Origin: Gammaproteobacteria bacterium
GTDB lineage: Bacteria; Pseudomonadota; Gammaproteobacteria; Ga0077536
Length of the DNA: 54,952 bases
Direction of reading: 5' to 3'
Assembly (NCBI GenBank): GCA_020845935.1
Contig: JADLEV010000066.1
Span: 1 to 54,952 of the forward strand
The position numbers and the translations under genes are program-made. Within the stretch, counting starts at the first letter, position 1; each line of letters begins with the position of its first letter. Below, piece by piece: positions 45,696 through 54,851 of the stretch. The notes beneath the pieces are model-generated. The model saw only the letters and a list, made by a program, of their open reading frames with translations, did no database searches and had not been told where the DNA came from.

Positions 45696-45828
45696 TGTTC
45701 GCTCCTGATTGAGAAGTCTATCTGCCGGGTATTCTGGGAAGGCAAAGTTTTAAATGCAAGCTGGTCTCAGTCGAATCCAGTTGATTTCACCCCTTGATGC
45801 GACGGTCGTGACTCGGAGCGCCTCCAGT

Positions 45829-46218
45829 TCAGAACATCCCGTTCTGATTCTTCGGGTCGTCCGGTACCGGCTGCACCACTTCCCAGTGTTCGACCAGCAT
45901 GCCGTCGTCGTTCAGACGGAAGATGTCGACCACGGCCAGATCCGTCCCGCCCGGCACGACGACGCGCAGATGCACGATGACGTGATCGTCCTGCGCGAAG
46001 ATGCGCTTGATGTCGTTCTGGTGTCCGGGATGAGTCGCGCCCAGCCAATCGAGGAAATCACCAAGCCCGTCGAGGCCGTCGGTCGCGGCGGGGCTGTGCT
46101 GGATGTAATCCTCGACGAGGTATTTGCGGATCCTGGTACGGTCATGCGCATCGAGCACCTCGCGATACATCGCCAGCACTCGGTCACGATTGCGGATCTC
46201 TCGTTCGGTCAATGCCAT
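45829..46218 (-). CDS. SnoaL-like (NTF2-fold) protein
   Basis: Protein of 129 residues with an NTF2-like alpha+beta barrel pattern: NRDRVLAMYREVLDAHD, KYLVEDYIQHSPAATDG (the usual Y-x-x-H-x-P), IKRIFAQDDHVIVHLRVVV and the terminal DIFRLNDDGMLVEHWEVVQP. These match SnoaL-type polyketide cyclases and related small isomerases or hydrolases. ATG at 46218 is used, with GAGGAG nine bases upstream. It lies 133 bases before ligA on the same strand, so a role in aromatic acid catabolism is plausible, but the substrate is not known. Confidence 0.82.
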   Translation of the reverse strand: MALTEREIRNRDRVLAMYREVLDAHDRTRIRKYLVEDYIQHSPAATDGLDGLGDFLDWLGATHPGHQNDIKRIFAQDDHVIVHLRVVVPGGTDLAVVDIFRLNDDGMLVEHWEVVQPVPDDPKNQNGMF

Positions 46219-46334
46219 CTTCCTGCGCTCCTCGAATGATGATTGCACGGGCAGCGCATCATCGCGCAGCGCGGGGGCGATTGCATCCCAAGGAAGCTCT
46301 GAACGAGTCCAGGATGAATTCGTTCAGACCTTCC

Positions 46335-49300
46335 TTAAGATCCTCGCCGCAGCCGCCACTCCTGCACCAGTGCATAGATTGCCGGAATGACCGCGAGGGT
46401 GAGGATGGTCGAAGAGATCATGCCGCCGACCATCGGCGCGGCGATGCGGCTCATCACTTCCGAGCCAGTGCCGGTGCTCCAGAGGATCGGCAGCAGGCCC
46501 AGCATGATGGTCGCCACGGTCATCAGCTTCGGCCGCACCCGCTCCACGGCGCCTTCCATGATCGCGGCGTAGAGATCGGCCGCCGTCGGCATGCGCTCGT
46601 CGCTCGCGCAGCGGCGCCGTGCCGCCTCCCAAGCGTGTTCGAGATAGATCAGCATGACGACGCCGGTCTCGGCGGCGACGCCGGCGAGCGCGATGAAGCC
46701 GACCGCGACCGCGACCGACCAGTGATGTCCCAGCGACCAGGTCATCCAGACACCACCGACCAGTGCGAACGGCACCGAGAGCATCACGATCAGGGTCTCG
46801 GCCAGCCGGCGGAAATTCAGATAGAGCAGCAGGAAAATGATCAGCAACGTGCCCGGCACGACGATCTGCATCCGTGCGGCGGCGCGCGCCATCGCTTCGA
46901 ACTGTCCGCTCCAGGTTGCGTAGTAGCCGGTCGGAAAGTGCACCTGCTCCGACACGGCACGCTGTGCCTCGGCGACGTAACCGCCAATGTCACGGCCACG
47001 GATGTCGACGTAGATGTACGCGGAGAGCAAGGCGTTCTCGGTGCGGATTGCCGGCGCGCCCTGGCGGATCGCGATGTGTGCCAGTTGACCGAGCGGCAGC
47101 ATCGCGCCCTCCCTGGTCGGCACCAGCACCTCGCGCGCGATGTGCTCCGGGTCGCCGCGCAGTTCGCGCGGGTAACGCACCGTCACACTGTATCGCTCGC
47201 GCCCCTCGACGGCCGTCGTCACCGGTTCCGCGCCGAGCGCATGGGCGATCACCTGCTGCACCTCGCCGATCGCAAGGCCATAGCGCGCGAGCTGCGCGCG
47301 ATCCGGTTCAATGTCGAGATAGAAGCCGCCGGTGATGCGCTCGGCGAACGCCGAAGTCGTTCCCGGCACCGCGCGCACCACGGTTTCGATTTCGCGTGCC
47401 AGACGCTCCATCTCGGCGAGGTCCGAGCCGAACACCTTGATCCCGATCGGTGTGCGGATGCCGGTCGAGAGCATGTCGATCCGTGCCTTGATCGGCATCG
47501 TCCACGAGTTCGCGATGCCCGGGAATTGCAGTGCCTGGTCGAGTTCCGCGATCAAGTCGTCGAGCGTCAGCCCGGGCCGCCATTCGCTTTCCGGCTTGAG
47601 ATTGATCACGGTCTCGAACATCTCGGTCGGCGCCGGGTCGGTCGCGGTGTTCGCGCGTCCGGCCTTGCCCCAGACCTGCGCCACCTCGGGAAAGCTCTTG
47701 ATGATACGGTTCTGCGTTTGCAGCAGTTCGGTGGCTTTCGTGATCGACATGCCCGGCAGCGACGTCGGCATGTAGAACAACGTGCCTTCGTTCAGGGTCG
47801 GCATGAATTCGGAGCCCAGCTGGCGCAGCGGATGCACGGTCGCAATGAGCGCGAGCACGGCGAGCGCGATGGTGGTCATGCGCCAGCGCAGCACGCTGGC
47901 GATGATCGGCCGATAGCTCCACAGCAACAGCCGGTTCACCGGATTGCTCGCTTCCGGCAGCACCTTGCCGCGGATGAACAGCAGCATCAGCGCCGGCACC
48001 AGCGTCACCGACAGCAGTGCGGCGCCAGCCATCGCGAAGGTCTTGGTGTAGGCCAGTGGCGCGAACAACCGGCCTTCCTGCGCTTCCAGCGTGAACACCG
48101 GGAGGAACGACACGGTGATGATGAGCAGCGAGAAGAACAGTGCCGGTCCGACCTCGCGGGCTGCCGTGATCAGTGCGTCGCGGCGATCGGCGCGGGCATG
48201 CTCCGGCGGCAGCCGTTCGATGTGCTTGTGCGCGTTCTCGACCATGACGATCGCGGCGTCGATCATCGCGCCGATCGCGATCGCGATGCCGCCGAGGCTC
48301 ATCAGGTTGGAATCGATGCCGAACCCCTGCATCGCGAGGAATGCGATCAAGACACCGACCGGCAGCATCAGGATCGCGACCAGTGCGCTCGGCACGTGCC
48401 GCAGGAACACGACGCACACCAGTGCGACGATCAGACTCTCCTCCGCCAGGGTCCGCGTCAGCGTCGCGATCGCGCGGCGGATCAGTTCCGATCGATCGTA
48501 GACGGTCTCGATGCGCACGCCTTCGGGCAGGCCGGTCGCGACCTCGGCAATCTTCCGTTTCAGGTCGTCGATGACCGCGAGCGCATTCTGACCGTAGCGC
48601 GCCACCGCGATCCCGGAGACGACTTCGCCCTCGCCGTTCAGTTCGGCGACACCGCGGCGTTCATCCGGCACGATCTCGACACGGGCGATATCCCGCACCC
48701 GCACCGGCGTGCCGCCTTCCGCCTTGACCACGAGTTGCGCGAGGTCGTCGGTACCGCGCAGATAGCCCTTGCCGCGCACCATGTATTCGGTTTCGGCGAG
48801 TTCGATCACGCGGCCGCCGACATCCTGATTGGAGTCACGGATCACCTGCGCGACGCGGTCGAGCGTGATGCCGTAGGCACGCAGCTTCACCGGATCGACC
48901 GTCACCTGATAGGTCTTGACGAAGCCGCCGACGGTCGCGATCTCGGCGATGCCGTGCGCCTTGGTCAGTTGATAGCGCAGATACCAGTCCTGCAACGAGC
49001 GCAGCTCGGCGAGCGTCCGGTCTTCGCCCTGCACGGCATATTGATAGACCCAACCGACGCCGGTTGCATCGGGGCCAAGTTGCGGCGTGACGCCGGCCGG
49101 CAAGCGCCCGGCCGCGGAGCTGAGATATTCGAGCACGCGCGAGCGCGCCCAGTAGATGTCGGTGCCGTCCTCGAAGATCACATAAACGAATGAGGCGCCG
49201 AAGAACGAGAAGCCACGAACGACCTTCGACCGCGGCACCGACAGCATCGCCGTCGTCAGCGGATAGGTGACCTGGTCCTCGACCACCTGCGGCGCCTGAC

Positions 49301-49463
49301 CGGGGTATTCCGTGTAGACGATCACCTGCACGTCGGACAGGTCCGGCAGCGCATCGAGCGGCATGCCGCGCAGCGCGTGAAGGCCCGCCAGCACCACGCC
49401 GAGCGTGCCGATGAGCACGAGCGCGCGGTTGCGCGCGGACCATTCGATCAGCTGCGCGAGCAC
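46335..49463 (-). CDS. cusA: Copper/silver RND efflux pump CusA
   Basis: Inner-membrane RND transporter of 1042 residues in the heavy-metal (HME) family. The proton relay is in GAMIDAAIVMVENAHKH. The three methionines that bind Cu(I)/Ag(I) in E. coli CusA are kept: LPGMSITKA, APTEMFETV and RIDMLSTGIRTPIG. Twelve membrane segments follow the expected pattern (first near residues 15-32; last near the C-terminus, ISSTILTLAVIPAIYALVQ). The start is GTG at 49463 with a GAGG about nine bases upstream. It lies 145 bases downstream of cusB, and an inverted repeat pair fills that gap. Cu/Ag specificity is well supported. Confidence 0.95.
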   Translation of the reverse strand: MLAQLIEWSARNRALVLIGTLGVVLAGLHALRGMPLDALPDLSDVQVIVYTEYPGQAPQVVEDQVTYPLTTAMLSVPRSKVVRGFSFFGASFVYVIFEDGTDIYWARSRVLEYLSSAAGRLPAGVTPQLGPDATGVGWVYQYAVQGEDRTLAELRSLQDWYLRYQLTKAHGIAEIATVGGFVKTYQVTVDPVKLRAYGITLDRVAQVIRDSNQDVGGRVIELAETEYMVRGKGYLRGTDDLAQLVVKAEGGTPVRVRDIARVEIVPDERRGVAELNGEGEVVSGIAVARYGQNALAVIDDLKRKIAEVATGLPEGVRIETVYDRSELIRRAIATLTRTLAEESLIVALVCVVFLRHVPSALVAILMLPVGVLIAFLAMQGFGIDSNLMSLGGIAIAIGAMIDAAIVMVENAHKHIERLPPEHARADRRDALITAAREVGPALFFSLLIITVSFLPVFTLEAQEGRLFAPLAYTKTFAMAGAALLSVTLVPALMLLFIRGKVLPEASNPVNRLLLWSYRPIIASVLRWRMTTIALAVLALIATVHPLRQLGSEFMPTLNEGTLFYMPTSLPGMSITKATELLQTQNRIIKSFPEVAQVWGKAGRANTATDPAPTEMFETVINLKPESEWRPGLTLDDLIAELDQALQFPGIANSWTMPIKARIDMLSTGIRTPIGIKVFGSDLAEMERLAREIETVVRAVPGTTSAFAERITGGFYLDIEPDRAQLARYGLAIGEVQQVIAHALGAEPVTTAVEGRERYSVTVRYPRELRGDPEHIAREVLVPTREGAMLPLGQLAHIAIRQGAPAIRTENALLSAYIYVDIRGRDIGGYVAEAQRAVSEQVHFPTGYYATWSGQFEAMARAAARMQIVVPGTLLIIFLLLYLNFRRLAETLIVMLSVPFALVGGVWMTWSLGHHWSVAVAVGFIALAGVAAETGVVMLIYLEHAWEAARRRCASDERMPTAADLYAAIMEGAVERVRPKLMTVATIMLGLLPILWSTGTGSEVMSRIAAPMVGGMISSTILTLAVIPAIYALVQEWRLRRGS

Positions 49464-49484
49464 GCGCGCGCCTCACCCGGTCCT

Positions 49485-49570
49485 CTCGCCGTCGTCCCGG
49501 CGAACGCCGGGACCCGGTGAAAGACATTTTGCATGCTGGAGTCCGGCTTTCGCCGGAACGGCGGAGTGAG
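49485..49570. repeat. REP-like inverted repeat pair between cusB and cusA
   Basis: Two related hairpins face each other. The first is GTCCCGGCG (49494-49502) with CGCCGGGAC (49505-49513); the second is TCCGGC (49542-49547) with GCCGGA (49552-49557). Read on opposite strands, the flanks match: CTCGCCGTCGTCCCGGCGAA on one and CTCCGCCGTTCCGGCGAA on the other. This is the layout of a REP doublet (REPIN). It sits inside a likely operon and could lower or stabilise the downstream cusA message. Confidence 0.7.
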
Positions 49571-49608
49571 TGATTCCACGACAAGGCGCCGGGATAGCGA
49601 ACCAGGCC

Positions 49609-51135
49609 TCATGGCTCGTTCCGGGCGCGGTCGGTCGCCGCCGGAGTCACCGCGGTGATCACCCACTCGCCCGGGCCGCGTTCGACGAACTCGAAATCGA
49701 TCGGCGCGCCGGGCCGCAATGCCGCGAGCACCGTTTCGTTCGCTGCGACGAATTGCATCGTCATCGCCGGCCAGTTGAGGCTGGTGACCGGTTCGTGCGT
49801 CACCATCGCGGTACCGACATCGGCATCGACCGCGTCGACGCGGCCGAGTGCGCGATGCGCCACTGGCGCCGGACTCGCCACGGCATCGCCGAAGCCGGCG
49901 AGTGCCGCTTGCAGGTTGCTCTCCGCGTCGATCAGGAAGTTCGCGGCGACCACGACCGGTTCACCATCGCCCACGCCTTCGAGGATCTCGACGCGCTCGC
50001 CATCGCTCGCTCCAAGTTTCACCGCGCGCGGGGTAAACCGCCCTTCTCCCAGATCGACCAACACGACGCGGCGTACACCGCTGTCGATCACCGCCGACGC
50101 GGGCACGGTGACGACCGCCGCGCCGGCCGCGATCGCGAGTTCCACCGCGGCGAACATGCCCGGTTTCAGCAATCCATCCGGATTGGCGAGTTCGATGCGC
50201 ACCGGCACCGTGCGCGTCTCGCGCGTCAACGTCGGATAGACATAGGTGATCGCGCCGCTGAACACCCGGCCCGGATAGGCATCGATCGTGACCGTCGCCG
50301 GCAGGCCCGCGCTCACGAGACCGGCATCGCGCTCGAATACCTCGGCAAGCATCCAGACCGATGACAGATCGGCGACGCGGTACAGCACCTCGCCCGGCAT
50401 GAAGCGCATCCCCTGCACCGCCCTCTTCTCGGTGACGATGCCGGCGGCCGGCGAGCGCAATGGCCAGGTGCGCTGCACCGTGCCGGTCTGTGCCAGCGCG
50501 CGCAGCTGCTCGTCGGCGATGTCCCAGTTGCGCAGCCGCGCGAGGCTCGATGCCGCGAGTTGGCGCATGCCGTCCTGTGCCGATTCAGCCGCGGCGTTTA
50601 GCTGGGCGATGCCCTGGGTCGCGATCAGGTATTCGCGCTGCGCGGAAACGAGTTCCGGACTGTAGAACTCGAACAGCGGCTGACCGCGGCGCAATCCCTG
50701 CCCGGTCGCATCGACCAGCAGCCTTTCGATGTAGCCATCGAACTTCGCCGTGATCGTGGCGATGCGGCGTTCATCCGCCTCGATGCGGCCGGCCGCGCGC
50801 ACGGAGCGTTGTAGCGGCGCGCGGCGGGCCCGCTCGGTACGCACGCCGATACGCTGCACCTTCGCCGTGCTGAGCTGGATCTCGCCCGCGTTGCTCGCGC
50901 GATCCTCGCCCTCGTACACCGGGATGTAATCCATCCCCATCGGATCCTTCTTCGGCACCGGCGAGGTATCCGGCAGACCCATCGGGTTGCGGTAGTACAG
51001 CACCTTGCGCTCACCGGCCCCGGGTGGCGTCGCCGCGGGATCGCTGTGCAGCGTGACCCCACCACGGCCGGCGAGATAACCGCCGCCCGCCGCGAGGACG
51101 ATGCAGGCGATCGCGAGCAACCAGCGTGCGTTCAC
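49609..51135 (-). CDS. cusB: CusB adaptor with N-terminal metal-binding domain and C-terminal CusF domain
   Basis: Periplasmic membrane-fusion protein of 508 residues. A membrane anchor covers about 5-22. Next is a heavy-metal-binding domain (YYRNPMGLPDTSPVPKKDPM, then GMDYIPVYEG). The lipoyl/hairpin/barrel adaptor core follows (VRAAGRIEADERRIATITAK, DGYIERLLVDATGQGL, RSPAAGIVTEKRAVQGMRF). Residues from about 430 to 500 are a CusF-type copper chaperone: VTHEPVTSLNWPAMTMQF keeps the His, Trp and both Met that bind Cu(I)/Ag(I) in CusF. It thus combines adaptor and chaperone. The ATG overlaps the cusC stop (ATGA). Confidence 0.94.
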   Translation of the reverse strand: MNARWLLAIACIVLAAGGGYLAGRGGVTLHSDPAATPPGAGERKVLYYRNPMGLPDTSPVPKKDPMGMDYIPVYEGEDRASNAGEIQLSTAKVQRIGVRTERARRAPLQRSVRAAGRIEADERRIATITAKFDGYIERLLVDATGQGLRRGQPLFEFYSPELVSAQREYLIATQGIAQLNAAAESAQDGMRQLAASSLARLRNWDIADEQLRALAQTGTVQRTWPLRSPAAGIVTEKRAVQGMRFMPGEVLYRVADLSSVWMLAEVFERDAGLVSAGLPATVTIDAYPGRVFSGAITYVYPTLTRETRTVPVRIELANPDGLLKPGMFAAVELAIAAGAAVVTVPASAVIDSGVRRVVLVDLGEGRFTPRAVKLGASDGERVEILEGVGDGEPVVVAANFLIDAESNLQAALAGFGDAVASPAPVAHRALGRVDAVDADVGTAMVTHEPVTSLNWPAMTMQFVAANETVLAALRPGAPIDFEFVERGPGEWVITAVTPAATDRARNEP

Positions 51136-52400
51136 AGGTCCTCCCCGACGATACGTTCGATTTCGGCGAGCGCGGATAGGGCTTCGGTCTGCGCCCGCAC
51201 CTGATTGAGTCTGGCCTGAATGCTTTGCCGCTCGGCATCGAGCAGGGTCGCGAAATCGACCGTACCCGTTTCATAGCCGGCGAGCGCCGCCTGAAATGTC
51301 GCCTCCGCCTGCGGCAGCAGGCTGCCGCCGATGAGTGCCGTCGCCCGCCGCGCTGCATCGACCACCGCGACCCGCTCTGCGAGTTCGGCGTGCAGCCGGT
51401 TTGCCGCGCTGTCCTGCCGCGCCTGCGCGGCGCGCACCATGGCTTCAGCTTCGCGCTCCTCTGCACGCCGTGACGCGCGTTGCAACGGAAGGTTGAGCGA
51501 CACCATCAACTCCCACTCGCGGATCGCATCGCACTCCTGCACCGGCGCGACTCCGAGCATGAAATCGGGATAACGATTGCGGTAGGTGAGATCACGATTC
51601 CTTTCGCTGGCGCTGGTCGTCGCCGCTGCGGCCGCGAGCATCGGATTGCGCGCCGTCGCGCGCGCCGCGAGCGTCGCCAAATCGAGCCGTGCGGGTTCGG
51701 GCAGCGCTCGCAACTGCTCCGGCACCGCAAGCGACGCTTCCGCCGGCCGGCCGAGCAGCGCGTTCATGCGTACCTGCAGATGATGGCGATCGGTCTCCAG
51801 CATGATGAGTTCATTGCGGATCCCGGTCTGTTCTACCTGCGCGCGGATCACATCCTGCTGCGGCGCGAGCCCACCCTCATACCGCGCCAGCGCGATCCGT
51901 TCGAGCCGCGCCATGAGATCGAGCATCTCGTGGGACAGGCGGGTCTCGACCTCGAGCGCATATCGCTCAGCGAAGATCTGCTTGATTGCGGCGGCGACCG
52001 CCAGCCAGCCGTCGGCGGCGAAATAATCGGCGCCGCGCGCTTCGTCCGCCGCGACGGCGCGTTTCAGGGCACGCTTGCCGAACCACGGCAGTTCCTGCGT
52101 GATCGCATAGCGCGTACTGCCGACCCGGTTCGGCAGCAGCGTCGGGCCACGTTCGCCCATCCGGGTCAGATCGCGCAGTTCGATTTCGAGTCGAGGGTCG
52201 GCCAGCGCGCCGGCCGGCACGACGCGCGCCGCCGCGGCCTCCGCATCGAAGCGCATGCCGGCGTATTCAGGATTGTTCGCGCGCGCCAGCGCCAGCAGTT
52301 CATCCAGATTCGCACCGGGTGGCTCGGAAGCCTGCGCCACGGCTACGAGCATGCTGGCGGCGAGGAGGTACAGGAATGCGCGTTCCAATGAGTCAGTCAT
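51132..52400 (-). CDS. cusC: CusC/TolC-family outer-membrane efflux protein
   Basis: Outer-membrane factor of 422 residues with a signal peptide (about 1-24, ending VAQAS) and no lipobox. It has the two TolC repeat units: LDELLALARANNPEYAGMRF with YAITQELPWFGKRALKRAVA in the first half, and TLAARATARNPMLAAAAATT with WELMVSLNLPLQRASRRAEE in the second. The long coiled arms (LLDAERQSIQARLNQVRAQT) form the periplasmic tunnel. ATG at 52400 is preferred over a GTG at 52418. It completes the CusCBA tripartite pump, in the order C-B-A on the minus strand. Confidence 0.9.
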   Translation of the reverse strand: MTDSLERAFLYLLAASMLVAVAQASEPPGANLDELLALARANNPEYAGMRFDAEAAAARVVPAGALADPRLEIELRDLTRMGERGPTLLPNRVGSTRYAITQELPWFGKRALKRAVAADEARGADYFAADGWLAVAAAIKQIFAERYALEVETRLSHEMLDLMARLERIALARYEGGLAPQQDVIRAQVEQTGIRNELIMLETDRHHLQVRMNALLGRPAEASLAVPEQLRALPEPARLDLATLAARATARNPMLAAAAATTSASERNRDLTYRNRYPDFMLGVAPVQECDAIREWELMVSLNLPLQRASRRAEEREAEAMVRAAQARQDSAANRLHAELAERVAVVDAARRATALIGGSLLPQAEATFQAALAGYETGTVDFATLLDAERQSIQARLNQVRAQTEALSALAEIERIVGEDL

Positions 52401-52446
52401 GCCTTCCCGCCTCGGCACCCTGCACGCGCATCCCTCGGGGCATGCA

Positions 52447-54114
52447 TCAATTCACACCTCTGGTCGCGCGGCGCTGCCGCAGGCGCAGCGCGTTGCTCAC
52501 CACCGACACGGAACTCAGGCTCATCGCGAGCGCGGCGATCATCGGCGACAGCAGCCAACCGGTCAGCGGATAAAGCGCCCCGGCGGCGATCGGCACGCCG
52601 AGAGCGTTGTACAGGAAAGCGAACATCAGGTTCTGCCGCATGTTGCGGACGGTGGCCAGAGAAATGCTGCGTGCCACGGCGATCCCTCGCAGATCGCCCT
52701 TGACCAGCGTCAGCTGCGCCGTACTCATCGCCACATCGGTGCCGGTACCCATGGCGATCCCGACATCGGCACGGGCCAGGGCCGGCGCGTCGTTGATCCC
52801 ATCTCCGGCCATGGCCACCCTGCGCCCGCCGGCTTGCAGACGCGCCACGAGATCGTCCTTGTCCTTGGGCCGCACCTCGCCGTGCACTTCCTCGATGCCG
52901 AGTTCTCGCGCAACCGTCCTGGCCGTCGTCAGACCATCGCCGGTAGCCATCACCAGACGTAAACCGCTCGCTTTCAGTTCCACGATAGCGGCGTAGGTGG
53001 ACGGCTTGATGGGGTCGGCCAGCGCCAGCACCCCAGCCAGCCTGCCAGCGATGGCCAGATACATGACGCTGGCACCCTTGCTTCGCAACGCTTCGGCTTG
53101 CTGCGCCAGGTCCTGCCAATCGACGCCGCATTCATCCATCAATGCGGTGTTGCCCAGAGCGACCTGGCGGCCCTCGACCACCCCGCGAACACCGATACCG
53201 GACGCCGACTCGAAGCGATCGGCCGGGACCAGCGCGAGATTCCGGCGCCGCGCTTCGCCGACGAGCACCTGGGCCAACGGGTGCTCGCTGCCCTGATCCA
53301 GGCTGGCGGCGATGCGCAGCACCTCGGCGGCGGTCGTATTCCCAGCCGCGATGACCGAATGAAACGCCGGTCTGCCTTCCGTCAAAGTGCCGGTCTTGTC
53401 GATGATGAGCGTATCGACCTCGCGCAGGCGCTCGATGGCAGCCGCGTCGCGAAACAGTATCCCGCGCAGCGCGGCGTTGCCGGTGGCCACCATCACCGAC
53501 ATGGGCGTTGCCAGACCGAGCGCGCAGGGACAGGCAATGATCAACACCGCTACGGCGTTGACCAGGCCGAAGGCCCAACTCGGGTTCGGTCCGAACAGAC
53601 CCCACAGCACGAAGGTCGACACGGCGATGCCGATGACCACCATCACGAAGTAGCCTGCCACCACATCGGCCAGCCGCTGCATCGGCGCGCGCGAGCGCTG
53701 GGCGTTGGTCACCATCTGCACGATCTGGGCAAGCACCGTGGCAGACCCTACCTTGTCCGCGCGCATGATCAGCGCGCCGCTGGTATTCAACGTCGCGCCA
53801 ACGAGCGCATCACCCTGCTTCTTGCCGACCGGCATCGGTTCACCGGTCAGCATCGATTCGTCGATGGCGCTTTCCCCTTCCAGCACCACACCGTCCACCG
53901 GGACTTTTTCGCCCGGGCGGATCCGCAGGCGATCGCCGGGATGCACCTGCGTCAGGGGAATGTCGTCTTCGGTACCGTCGCCGCGAATGCGTCGCGCCGT
54001 CCTGGGCGCCAATCCCAACAGCGCCCGGATCGCGGCTCCGGTTTCCGAGCGTGCCTTCAACTCCAGGACCTGCCCCAAAAGCGTCAACGAAATGATGACC
54101 GCAGCCGCCTCGAA
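52447..54114 (-). pseudogene. copA: Copper P1B-ATPase, C-terminal fragment downstream of an in-frame TAG
   Basis: This is the larger part of a CopA-type copper exporter. Immediately after the stop the frame continues [20 protein letters not shown], exactly what follows a Tyr in intact CopA proteins. It holds the actuator motif LTGEP, the copper-gating [12 protein letters not shown], the phosphorylation site DKTGTLTEG, the SEHPL motif and the hinge [11 protein letters not shown]. Apart from the stop everything catalytic is present, including the last two membrane helices. The only nearby restart codon is a TTG at 54087, with no clear ribosome site. The fragment can work only if the TAG is suppressed, if it is translated separately, or if the base is a sequencing error. 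Confidence 0.85.
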
Positions 54115-54831
54115 CTAAACGGCGATGTGATCGCCATGGCGAAACGAGTCCGGAAAGAGATCCGGGGCGACCACGGCGATGACGCTATCGGCGTAGGCGG
54201 CTCCGGTACCGGTGCCGATCAAGGTCCACATGTTGGGGGAACGCTGCCGCATGGATTGCAGCCAGCGCACGAAGAAGGGCCATCCGGACCAGAGCACGAC
54301 CGGCGTCGTGAGCAGCAACTCGATCCAGGGCCGCGCGTTGCCCAGGATCGCATCGAGCGCACCACCGGACATGGCGACGAGCGTCACCAGAATAGTCAAC
54401 GGCAACGTGGCCCAGAAGCGACGGCGGAAATCCGCCAGTTCCGGATTGTCGTCGCCTGCCGCGCTGGGCGTCACCGGTTCCAGCGCCATGCCGCACTTCG
54501 GACAGATGCCGGGGCCCTTTTGGCGCACTTCCGGGTGCATCGGGCAGCTATATTCGAAATCGCCGTCGCCAACGGCGGGCGCGTTGCGTGTCTCGGGCTT
54601 GGTCAGATAGCGCTCCGGATCGGCGGTAAACCGATCGCGGCAGGAGGCGCTGCAAAAAGCATGGACCTTGCCGAGATGCTCGACGCGGTGTATTGAATCG
54701 GCAGCGACGGTCATGCCGCAGACCGGATCCGTCAGAACGTCGCCCGTGGACGGCGTCCAGTCATGCGCATGGCGGCAGCACGTTCCTGCGTCGTTGGCCG
54801 TCAAATCGACGGGATCTGGTTCCTGCAGCAT
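54115..54831 (-). pseudogene. copA: Copper P1B-ATPase, N-terminal fragment ending at an in-frame TAG
   Basis: The first 238 residues of the CopA-type ATPase. A YHS-type domain (LTDPVCGMTVAADS, then KVHAFCSASCRDRF) is followed by a heavy-metal-binding domain (YSCPMHPEVRQKGPGICPKC, then GMALEP). The first membrane segments come next (FWATLPLTILVTLVAMSGG; WIELLLTTPVVLWSGWPFFV) and the loop MRQRSPNMWTLIGTGTGAAY. It then ends HGDHIAV at a TAG (54115-54117, codon 239). There is no frameshift; the C-terminal two thirds continue in the same frame. GGAG lies five bases before the ATG at 54831. Alone this piece has no ATPase domain. Confidence 0.85.
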
Positions 54832-54851
54832 AGGCTCTCCCTGGATCCGTC

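Noticed and set aside
46212-49193. A 993-codon open frame on the plus strand opposite cusA
   Set aside because: Same codon-bias shadow effect; the opposite frame encodes a complete CusA with conserved metal ligands.
54085-54087. Deliberate two-subunit copper ATPase with the second part starting at TTG 54087
   Set aside because: No ribosome site precedes the TTG, and the residues between the TAG and this TTG match the normal CopA sequence, so a simple nonsense change fits better.
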